Position numbers and translations under genes: made by a program
The notes under the pieces: model-generated
Told to the model about the DNA's origin: nothing
Databases searched by the model: none
The model's input: only the letters and a program-made list of their open reading frames with translations
Part shown: positions 40,652-49,725 of the stretch, piece after piece
Numbering within the stretch: the stretch's first letter is position 1
Layout of the letters: each line of letters starts with the position of its first letter
NCBI GenBank assembly: GCA_020722765.1
Contig: DYKD01000016.1
Location: forward strand, 1-51,631
Reading direction: 5' to 3'
DNA: 51,631 bases
Origin: Brevinema andersonii
GTDB taxonomy: Bacteria; Spirochaetota; DYKD01

Positions 40652-41756
40652 GTGCCTGAAATCAATGATATGATTGCTGAGTACCAGCAGAAAATAGACC
40701 ATTATCGGAGCTCACTTTGACATCACTAGAAAAGAAGAAGAAATAAGGAAAAATGAGGCTGACATCTCTGCCCCGGGATTTTGGGATAAGGACAGCAATC
40801 TCACGCAAGTTGTCATAAAAAAGACCAACACACTTAAAAAAACAGTTGAACCTTTCATGAAGATTTCCCGCGAGCTGGAAGATATTAAAGAGCTTATGGC
40901 AATGGCAACTTCAGAGAATGACAGTAATATGTTGGAAGAGTTGAAAGCACATGTTGATAAGTTCAACCAGGATTTTTTGGTGTTTGAAGACAGTCTCATC
41001 CTGAGTGGCAAGCATGACATGAGCAATGCCTATCTGTCCTTACATTCAGGGGCGGGTGGTACTGAGGCATGCGATTGGACAAACATGCTTTTACGCATGT
41101 TTGTCCGTTGGGCAGAATCTAAAAAATATTCAGTGGAAATCCTTGACCTGCAACCAGGTACTGAAGCCGGTGTAAAAAGCGTGGATTTGCGGATAGTGGG
41201 TGAAAACGCTTATGGCTATCTGAAAACAGAGAAAGGGGTCCACAGGCTTGTCCGCATATCTCCTTTTGATGCTAACAAGCGTAGGCACACTTCATTTGCC
41301 TCTGTTGACGTTACGGCAGAAGTGGATAATGACATCAAGATTGACATCCAGGAAAAGGATTTGCGGATCGACACTTATCGGTCTTCTGGAGCAGGTGGAC
41401 AGCATGTCAATAAGACTGATTCGGCTGTACGCATCACACATATCCCTACAAATATCATTGTTCAATGCCAGAATCAGAGGTCGCAACATCAGAACCGTGA
41501 AACTGCAATGAAGATGCTTGCAGCCAAACTGTTGCAGATGGAAGAAGAGAAACAGGTAAAAGAACGTCAGGTCGTAGATGGTCAGAAAAAGAAGATAGAG
41601 TGGGGTAGCCAGATACGGTCTTATGTCTTTCATCCTTATATCATGGTAAAGGATCATAGGACTTCAATAGAGACCGGGAATGGGGAGGCTGTCCTGGATG
41701 GAGATCTGGACAGTTTTATGATCGGTTATTTGAAAATGTTTCCTGGGGAAGAGTGA
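40652..41756 (+). CDS. prfB: peptide chain release factor 2, with programmed +1 frameshift
   Basis: GTG 40652 (GGAG upstream) reads 22 codons to CTT followed by in-frame TGA 40718-40720. Slipping +1 at CTT-T continues at GAC 40719 to the stop at 41756, giving a 367-residue RF2 of standard length. The downstream frame has PGFWDK, the SPF tripeptide (RISPFDAN) for UGA/UAA recognition and the GGQ motif (SSGAGGQHVNKTDSA). A gene starting at ATG 40857 alone would lose the N-terminal domain. RF2 autoregulates through this UGA. Confidence 0.95.
40707..40720 (+). promoter_or_regulatory. RF2 programmed frameshift site
   Basis: GGAG (40707-40710) acts as the internal Shine-Dalgarno, followed four bases later by CTTTGAC (40715-40721). 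Low RF2 favours the +1 slip; high RF2 terminates at TGA. Confidence 0.85.
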
Positions 41757-41770
41757 TCTTGGAGTTTTGG

Positions 41771-42715
41771 TCAGTTTGACTGTTTGAACCTGTCAATCAT
41801 TCCGGTTATCTCCTTTTTTCTGGCAAAAACATATTTTTTCAAAAAGGTTTTTACAGCAGTCTGCGGATTGACTGGAATAATGAATTCCTTGAGAAGGAAT
41901 TTCCTGTTACTGAAGAACATGGTGTAGATGTCACCTGTCGTGTGCCCTGGAAAATAACTTTTCAGTTTATGCCATACAACAAGCCTTGAAAAAGGCAGAA
42001 AAAGGTTCTTATACCAGCTATTGGCAGCTTCCTTGTAAGCCAGTTTTTCCTTCTTGTCTATTTCCAATGCGTATTGATGGAAACGGATGTGTTCAAGCAT
42101 GATGTCATATCCGCCGAATTCTGTCAATTCAATCTCATCTTTCTTATGTATGATGTCACGAAGGCCGGTCAACTCCAGGAAACTTGCATATTCCTGTTTT
42201 ACAAGGATATCCTTTGATTCTGTCTCCTTGTTCAGTTTGATAGGACTTTCGATTTCTATGACCTCAGCTTCAACGTAATCCAGCCCAAGGATTTTCATCA
42301 CGGAAATTCTATGGTTTCCATCACGGACAAAATAGGCATCATCCAATTTGTAAAGTTGTACCGGAGGAAGGGCCACTCCTGACCGGATGGCAGCATTGAT
42401 TCCTATCCAGCGTTCCCTTGTCTTGTTGGTCCGAGGAAGGAAATCCCTGTCAAAATCAGCATGACGGCCTTCACTGCCCATCACTTTTTTTATGTCAACT
42501 GTCTGGAGTCCAAGGGAGTTTTCCTGTCCAAGATCAAATCTTTTCTTTATCTCATCCAAGGATAGGAGGGTTTTTGGGAATTGTGTCCATTTATGGAATA
42601 TGGAATTCCAGAAGGCTTTGAATCTGGCACGTTCGAAATCCTGTGATGCATCGTAAAGATTCTGGGAATACTCCTGTTTTTCAATGTTATTTTGCTGTAT
42701 ATTATTTTCTGTCAT
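41771..42715 (-). CDS. ParB-like nuclease-fold protein, unknown role
   Basis: The protein has 314 residues. ATG 42715 follows AAAGGAC; an ATG at 42751 would lie in the groEL terminator. The middle has a ParB/Srx-type fold: AAIRSGVALPPVQLYKLDD and the nucleotide-binding-like VRDGNHRISVMKILG. The C-terminal half is helical with many aromatic residues. No helix-turn-helix or parS is evident, so it is not a partition ParB. An ATPase/CTPase-like or regulatory role is possible. It lies after groEL but behind a terminator, so probably has its own promoter. Confidence 0.65.
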   Translation of the reverse strand: MTENNIQQNNIEKQEYSQNLYDASQDFERARFKAFWNSIFHKWTQFPKTLLSLDEIKKRFDLGQENSLGLQTVDIKKVMGSEGRHADFDRDFLPRTNKTRERWIGINAAIRSGVALPPVQLYKLDDAYFVRDGNHRISVMKILGLDYVEAEVIEIESPIKLNKETESKDILVKQEYASFLELTGLRDIIHKKDEIELTEFGGYDIMLEHIRFHQYALEIDKKEKLAYKEAANSWYKNLFLPFSRLVVWHKLKSYFPGHTTGDIYTMFFSNRKFLLKEFIIPVNPQTAVKTFLKKYVFARKKEITGMIDRFKQSN

Positions 42716-42728
42716 ATGTCCTTTAAAC

Positions 42729-42765
42729 AAAAAAAGCAGGCATTCCTTCAATGGAACGCCTGCTT
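42729..42765 (-). terminator. intrinsic terminator of groEL
   Basis: On the minus strand AAGCAGGC (from 42765) pairs with GCCTGCTT (to 42734), with further pairing of GTTCC/GGAAT around a short loop, followed by a run of seven T. It is the clearest terminator in the window. Confidence 0.85.
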
Positions 42766-42794
42766 CGGATTTATACGTATTTTACGTATTTGAC

Positions 42795-44456
<1,662 letters not shown>

Positions 44457-44577
44457 TTAAATAGGTAAAATTTTCGGTTAATAATTTAATATCCCTGTCC
44501 TAAAAATCAAGGGGGGAGCTGAAAAAATTACGCATTAGTATAAACAGATCCCTTCCCAATATCAAATATTAATTTTC

Positions 44578-44606
44578 TTGTTTTTCCTGGTAAATAACCT
44601 TATTTT
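44578..44606 (+). promoter_or_regulatory. promoter giving a possibly leaderless transcript
   Basis: TTGTTT (44578-44583) and TATTTT (44601-44606) are 17 bases apart. The expected start is about 44612-44614, at the start codon 44613. No Shine-Dalgarno is visible. Confidence 0.4.
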
Positions 44607-44612
44607 TATAAT

Positions 44613-45866
44613 ATGAAAATCGGATTGTCGACTATATTTCTATTTCTAATGATTTGCCATGTTTCAGGACAGCATCTGCTGGTTTATATGGATAACGCGC
44701 AGACAGACCACCTTCGCGCGTATGGTGTCACTTATTGGGTTTTGCAGCATGACATAAAAGCGGAATGGTTGTTGAATTACAGAGGTGGGTCCTTTCTCAT
44801 TCCTGATAATATGGCCATAAGGGAATACGCCACTTTTCAAGGTGTTTCGTATGAACCTGTCGATGATTCTGTTGTTGCGGGTATTTATCAGGAGATAGAT
44901 GCAAATAATATGCAACGGATCTATCTGGACAAGCCTCCCCGAATTGCCGTCTATACTCCTCCGACTTCTGATCCTTGGGATGATGCTGTGACAATGGCAT
45001 TGGAATATGCCTCAATCAAATATGACAAGATATGGGATAAGGAAGTGCTCACCGGGAAATTAAAAGATTATGACTGGCTTCATTTGCATCATGAGGATTT
45101 TACAGGACAATTCGGTAAGTTTATGGCTTCCTATGGTGGGGCTGATTGGTACCAGGTGGATGTGGCAAAGAACAGGGAAATTGCATATTCTCTTGGATTC
45201 AAATCAGTACAGCAGGCGAAGTTTACAGTAGCCAAGATGATACAGGCGTATGTGGCTGATGGAGGGTTTCTGTTTGCCATGTGTGCTGCCTGCGATACGA
45301 TCGATATCGCTTTGGCTGCAGAAGGATTGGACATTGTCCCCCCTGAAATTGATGAGACGCCTATCACACCTGATGTGCAGAACAAACTTGACTTCACAAA
45401 GACTTTTGCCTTTCAGGATTTCAAGCTGGTTTTAAATCCCTATGTTTATGAATTTTCAGATATTGATGTGGATCCTGTCAAGGAAGGGATATATGCAGGA
45501 GCTCCGCCTTTTCAGCTTTTTGAGTTTTCTGCAAAGGAAGATCCTGTCCCGACGATGCTAAACCAGAATCATACGTTTATTGTTGATGATTTTTTAGGAC
45601 AGACAACTGCTTTCATGGAAAATACTATCAAGCGGAATATCACTATTTTGGGACGGACTCCCGGGACATCAAGGGTGAAGTACATCCATGGCGAATTGGG
45701 GAAAGGGACATTCACTTTTTATGCTGGCCATGACCCGGCTGATTTCAAACATATGGTAGGCGATCCGCCTACGGATCTTTCCTTGCATAGGAATTCTCCG
45801 GGATATAGACTGATTTTGAATAATGTATTGTTCCCTGCAGCTAGAAAAGAAAAGAGGAAGACGTAG
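44613..45866 (+). CDS. secreted protein of the family often labelled asparagine synthetase B
   Basis: The protein has 417 residues. A signal peptide (1-19, ending VSGQ) is followed by YMDNAQTDHLRAYGVTYWVL and LLNYRGGSFLIPDN. From memory, this matches a Bacteroidetes-type protein annotated asparagine synthetase B although no glutaminase or synthetase motif is present. The middle segment FAMCAACDTIDIALAAEG and a late HGELGKGTFTFYAGHDP resemble a GATase-like or ThuA-like fold. The function is unknown and the usual name is probably wrong. It is divergent from groEL. Confidence 0.75.
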   Translation: MKIGLSTIFLFLMICHVSGQHLLVYMDNAQTDHLRAYGVTYWVLQHDIKAEWLLNYRGGSFLIPDNMAIREYATFQGVSYEPVDDSVVAGIYQEIDANNMQRIYLDKPPRIAVYTPPTSDPWDDAVTMALEYASIKYDKIWDKEVLTGKLKDYDWLHLHHEDFTGQFGKFMASYGGADWYQVDVAKNREIAYSLGFKSVQQAKFTVAKMIQAYVADGGFLFAMCAACDTIDIALAAEGLDIVPPEIDETPITPDVQNKLDFTKTFAFQDFKLVLNPYVYEFSDIDVDPVKEGIYAGAPPFQLFEFSAKEDPVPTMLNQNHTFIVDDFLGQTTAFMENTIKRNITILGRTPGTSRVKYIHGELGKGTFTFYAGHDPADFKHMVGDPPTDLSLHRNSPGYRLILNNVLFPAARKEKRKT

Positions 45867-45911
45867 TCTTTAAGTTGGAAGATGTGATGATAGATGGAAT
45901 ACGGAATGCTT

Positions 45912-45984
45912 AGCCCAAAGTCAGAATCGAACTGACGACCTGCTCATTACGAATGAGCTGCTCTACCAGCTGAGCTATTTGGGC
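45912..45984 (-). tRNA. tRNA-Thr (anticodon CGT)
   Basis: On the minus strand a 73-base cloverleaf: acceptor GCCCAAA/TTTGGGC, D-arm GCTC...GAGC, anticodon stem GCTCA/TGAGC around TTCGTAA, and T-arm GTCAG-TTCGATT-CTGAC. CCA is not encoded. Confidence 0.94.
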
Positions 45985-45999
45985 AATCAATACAATTTC

Positions 46000-46028
46000 A
46001 ATATACTTGGACTTCTTTGAATTTTCAA
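46000..46028 (-). promoter_or_regulatory. sigma70-type promoter of tRNA-Thr
   Basis: On the minus strand TTGAAA (46028-46023) and TATATT (46005-46000) are 17 bases apart, about 15 bases before the tRNA 5' end. Confidence 0.6.
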
Positions 46029-46089
46029 CTTTTTTAATTTATTTACGCTAATTTGATTTTTTAATCCTGAAACCATATCCTTACTATCT

Positions 46090-46869
46090 ATGAATAAGAA
46101 TGACCCACTCATTATCGCTGGCAAGGAATTCTCTTCCCGCCTTTTTCTTGGTACTGGAAAATTCGGTTCCCATGAAACGATGGCCAAGGCCTGTGAAGTA
46201 TCCGGCGCTCAGATTGTCACTGTTGCAGTTCGCAGGGTCGATATCCATAACCCTCAAGCCAATATTATCTCATTCCTTGATTCTGCAAAATACCTTGTTT
46301 TGCCGAACACTTCAGGTTGTCGTACAGCTGAGGAAGCTGTACGGCTTGCCCGCCTTGCTCATGCTGGTGGACTTCCCAAATGGATCAAACTGGAACTTAC
46401 CCCAGACCTTCGTTATCTCCTTCCTGATCCCATAGAGACTTTGAAAGCTGCTGAAATCCTTGTAAAGGAAGGATTCATTGTACTCCCTTACATCAATGCT
46501 GATCCTATACTTGCAAGACGTCTGCAAGATGTTGGAACAGCTACTGTTATGCCCCTCGCAGCTCCCATTGGTTCAAACCAAGGTGTGCGCACCAAGGAAT
46601 TGATACAGATCATCATCGAACAGGCGACTGTTCCTGTTGTTGTTGATGCTGGTTTAGGGAAACCTTCTGAAGCGGCATATTGTATGGAAATCGGTGCTGA
46701 TGCTGTATTGGTGAATACTGCCATCGCTTCTGCTGCTGACCCAGTCCTCATGGCACAAGCTTTCCGTGATGCTGTCATTGCTGGGAGGAATGGATTCCTG
46801 GCTGGTCCTGGTTCTGTCTCGGATACAGCTCGTGCCTCTTCACCCTTAACAGGTTTTCTTGGGGCATGA
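46090..46869 (+). CDS. thiG: thiazole synthase
   Basis: The protein has 259 residues and condenses DXP, ThiS-thiocarboxylate and dehydroglycine into the thiazole of thiamine. [20 protein letters not shown], the Schiff-base Lys in WIKLEL, and [11 protein letters not shown] with [10 protein letters not shown] are typical. The start ATG 46090 has no strong ribosome-binding site. It is coupled to thiH by ATGA. ThiS, ThiF and ThiC are not in the window. Confidence 0.93.
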   Translation: MNKNDPLIIAGKEFSSRLFLGTGKFGSHETMAKACEVSGAQIVTVAVRRVDIHNPQANIISFLDSAKYLVLPNTSGCRTAEEAVRLARLAHAGGLPKWIKLELTPDLRYLLPDPIETLKAAEILVKEGFIVLPYINADPILARRLQDVGTATVMPLAAPIGSNQGVRTKELIQIIIEQATVPVVVDAGLGKPSEAAYCMEIGADAVLVNTAIASAADPVLMAQAFRDAVIAGRNGFLAGPGSVSDTARASSPLTGFLGA

Positions 46870-47975
46870 ATTTCTCATCTTTTTTCAATGCCAAAGATGT
46901 TTCCTTACTTGTCAAGACTTCTTTGAATGCTTCAGTTTTTGATGTCCAAAAAGTTCTTTCTTCTGAAAATAGGACATGGAAGGATCTTGCCGTTCTCCTT
47001 TCGCCTGCAGCTTCTGGAATGCTTGAACCTTTGGCAGAGAAGGCCTCCTCAATCACAAAGAGAAGGTTTGGAAACGTCATTCAGATGTATATTCCTCTTT
47101 ATCTCTCCAATGAATGTGATAGCATGTGTCTCTATTGTGGTTTCAGGAAAGATCAATCCCCAAGACGTTATACGCTCACTCTTGATCAAATCAATGCTGA
47201 AGCCTGTGCCATAGAAAAAATGGGATTCAGCCACCTGCTTCTCGTAACAGGCTCCGCACCCAATATCGTCAACATGCCTTATCTTAAATCTGCCATTGCT
47301 TTGTTGAAAGAAAAATTCGCATCTCTTATCCTTGAAATCCATGTGCTAGGAGAATCACAGTATAAGGTGCTTAAGGATATTGGTGCTGATGGCGTCACGA
47401 TATATCAGGAAACCTACGATCAGTCTGTTTACTCAAGTGTCCATCCCTCTGGGTGTAAGAAAAATTTTACCTGGCGTCTGGATGGACCAGACAGGATTTG
47501 TAGGGCAGGGATGCGCAAAGTGAATCTCGGTTTCCTGCTTGGGCTTTCTGATTGGAGGTTTGATGCCCTGTCTGTAGGATTTCACTGTCATTATCTCTAT
47601 AAGAACTATTGGCAGACTCAGGTATCTGTCAGTTTCCCACGCATCACTAATTTTCCTAAGGATTTTTCTATAACACCTGTTTCAGATAAGGCCCTAGTTC
47701 AGATGATTCTTGCCTTCAGGATTGTTTTTCCGGACATGAATATTGTCATTTCAACACGGGAAAGGGCTGATTTACGCATGAAACTTATCCCCCTGGGTGT
47801 CACACAGATCAGTGCGGGTTCTAAAACAACACCAGGCGGATACGCTCAGGATGCAGATGAGAAAGATGGACAGTTTAATACTGAAGACAAACGCTCCCCC
47901 GCACAGATTGCCTCAGAACTTAGAAAAATGGGGTATGAACCAGTCTGGAAAGACTGGGATCAATCTCTCCTTTGA
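46866..47975 (+). CDS. thiH: 2-iminoacetate synthase (tyrosine lyase)
   Basis: The protein has 369 residues and is a radical SAM enzyme that cleaves tyrosine to dehydroglycine and p-cresol. The cluster motif is CDSMCLYC within [14 protein letters not shown]. The partner motifs [10 protein letters not shown] and [11 protein letters not shown] are typical of ThiH. This oxygen-sensitive route, instead of glycine oxidase ThiO, fits an anaerobic or microaerophilic lifestyle. ATGA overlap with thiG. Confidence 0.93.
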   Translation: MNFSSFFNAKDVSLLVKTSLNASVFDVQKVLSSENRTWKDLAVLLSPAASGMLEPLAEKASSITKRRFGNVIQMYIPLYLSNECDSMCLYCGFRKDQSPRRYTLTLDQINAEACAIEKMGFSHLLLVTGSAPNIVNMPYLKSAIALLKEKFASLILEIHVLGESQYKVLKDIGADGVTIYQETYDQSVYSSVHPSGCKKNFTWRLDGPDRICRAGMRKVNLGFLLGLSDWRFDALSVGFHCHYLYKNYWQTQVSVSFPRITNFPKDFSITPVSDKALVQMILAFRIVFPDMNIVISTRERADLRMKLIPLGVTQISAGSKTTPGGYAQDADEKDGQFNTEDKRSPAQIASELRKMGYEPVWKDWDQSLL

Positions 47976-48055
47976 ACACTTCTTCAATATCTATTATTTG
48001 CTAAAATAACTGTTTTTTTGTATCTTTAGATGGTTAATCAAACTAAGGATTTATC

Positions 48056-49237
48056 ATGTCTTCACCCAAAACATCCAATAAGAAACATTTAAAAGAGGAT
48101 TCTAGTAAAGTATATATTTCAAAGTTCAATGGTTATGATGATTCTTCCCTCAATGGATTTGTAAGGGATCTTCTTTATGCTTCCAAGATCGATTTTAAGA
48201 ATAAAAGAATTCTTCTAAAACCAAACCTGCTTCTAGCAAAACCAGCAGATAGGGCTGTCACAACTCATCCTGCTGTTCTTGAAGCTGTTATTCTTGCTTT
48301 GAAAGAACAGAATGCAAAAGTGTTTGTAGGGGACAGTTCAGGCATGCCTGTTTCCATGCAATCCATTGCTGCCACTACAGGTCTTCTTTCTGTCATAAAA
48401 AAACATGGGGCTGAGTTTGTTGATTTTAACCGACATCCTATTACTTTGTCGCGGAAAGACAATCGCTTGGTTAAAAGTTTTACGCTCGCACGTATTGTCA
48501 ATGAAGTTGATCTTATCATTAATCTTCCCAAACTCAAGACACACGTCCAGGCAGTCTATTCAGGTGCTCTCAAGAATATGTTCGGTTGTATCCCTGGTCT
48601 TCTCAAGCCTCAGTTCCATTTTAAGTTCCCAGACTCCGAGCGTTTTGCCCGTATGATTGTTGACCTGAATCACATTGTTATGCCTTCTTTCACCATCCTT
48701 GACGGAATTGTTGCTATGGAAGGGCAGGGACCTTCGAATGGTTCTCCCTATCCTCTTGGTCTGCTGATTGCATCAAAAGATCCTGTTGCAGTGGATGCGC
48801 TTGCCTGTAATATGATTCATCTGGATCCTTACGATGTCCCTATACTACGCATGGCAGGGGAAGACCACCTTGGAATTTTGGATGTTTCCAAGCTGAATGT
48901 TATTTCTGATGTGCCACTTTCTTCTTTACGTGCTCCTTCTTTCAGGCTGATGAAGAAAAATACTGCGATGCGTATGGGACCAAGTGCCATACAAGGATTC
49001 CTTAGGCAATATGCGGTTTCCCGTCCAGTGATTGACAGTAAGAAATGTATTAAATGTCATATCTGTGTCAGCGTCTGTCCTGCAGATGCTTTGCATAAGG
49101 GCGCTGCGGGCAATGCTCCGGAATTCGAATACAGCAAATGTATCCGTTGCTATTGCTGTCATGAGATGTGTCCAGAAGGAGCGATCCACAAGAAAGGAAC
49201 ATGGCTCAGTTATATTTTTGAAAAGTTTATGGCATAG
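48056..49237 (+). CDS. DUF362 protein with 2[4Fe-4S] ferredoxin domain
   Basis: The protein has 393 residues. AAGGATT lies just before ATG 48056. An N-terminal DUF362 domain (LLKPNLLLAKPADRAVTTHP, VFVGDSSG, NLPKLKTHVQ) is followed by a C-terminal ferredoxin pair, CIKCHICVSVCP and CIRCYCCHEMCP. DUF362 proteins are widespread in anaerobes with no settled function. A redox or metal-related role is likely. It is nine bases upstream of the HIT gene. Confidence 0.85.
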   Translation: MSSPKTSNKKHLKEDSSKVYISKFNGYDDSSLNGFVRDLLYASKIDFKNKRILLKPNLLLAKPADRAVTTHPAVLEAVILALKEQNAKVFVGDSSGMPVSMQSIAATTGLLSVIKKHGAEFVDFNRHPITLSRKDNRLVKSFTLARIVNEVDLIINLPKLKTHVQAVYSGALKNMFGCIPGLLKPQFHFKFPDSERFARMIVDLNHIVMPSFTILDGIVAMEGQGPSNGSPYPLGLLIASKDPVAVDALACNMIHLDPYDVPILRMAGEDHLGILDVSKLNVISDVPLSSLRAPSFRLMKKNTAMRMGPSAIQGFLRQYAVSRPVIDSKKCIKCHICVSVCPADALHKGAAGNAPEFEYSKCIRCYCCHEMCPEGAIHKKGTWLSYIFEKFMA

Positions 49238-49245
49238 GAGGATGG

Positions 49246-49719
49246 ATGAAAAGGATTTTTGCACCTTGGAGAATCGGTTATATCCAAGGCCCTAAAGAGC
49301 AAGGATGTGTCTTCTGCCGTCTGGCAAAGGACGCACCAAGCAATAAGAATTTTATCCTGAAGAAAAACAAGAATACGTTTGTCATGCTCAATCTTTATCC
49401 TTATACGTCAGGCCATCTGATGATCATTCCCTATAAGCATACTGCTGTCCTTGCAGAATTGGATGATGAGACCTCTGTTGAGCTTATGAATGAAATGAAG
49501 GTTTGGACAGAAATCGTCAAGAAAAAATTGAAGGCTGAGGGGTGTAATGTGGGTATGAATCTTGGCCAAGCTGCAGGTGCAGGAATTGCCGATCATCTTC
49601 ATGTGCATATAGTCCCGCGTTGGGTCGGCGATGAGAATTTTATGCCTATTATTGGTGAGACCAAAGTCCTACCAGATAGCATGGAGTCCATATATCTGAA
49701 ACTTAAGGAAGAGGAGTGA
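49246..49719 (+). CDS. HIT-family Ap4A phosphorylase/hydrolase-like protein
   Basis: The protein has 157 residues. The catalytic histidine triad DHLHVHIVPRW and the preceding NLGQAAGAGI match the HIT subgroup that includes mycobacterial Ap4A phosphorylase; VFCRLAK gives a Cys pair-like N-terminal site. Likely substrates are dinucleoside polyphosphates or AMP-X adducts. It is cytoplasmic and clusters with DUF362 and the glycosidase. Confidence 0.88.
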   Translation: MKRIFAPWRIGYIQGPKEQGCVFCRLAKDAPSNKNFILKKNKNTFVMLNLYPYTSGHLMIIPYKHTAVLAELDDETSVELMNEMKVWTEIVKKKLKAEGCNVGMNLGQAAGAGIADHLHVHIVPRWVGDENFMPIIGETKVLPDSMESIYLKLKEEE

Positions 49720-49725
49720 TTTAAA

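Noticed and set aside
40857-41756. Short RF2 starting at ATG 40857
   Set aside because: The same frame runs upstream to the frameshift site and encodes PGFWDK, part of RF2.
45985-46089. TPP riboswitch before thiG
   Set aside because: The conserved CUGAGA and ACCUGA/GGAUAAUACC-type segments are absent, and the region holds the opposite-strand tRNA-Thr promoter.
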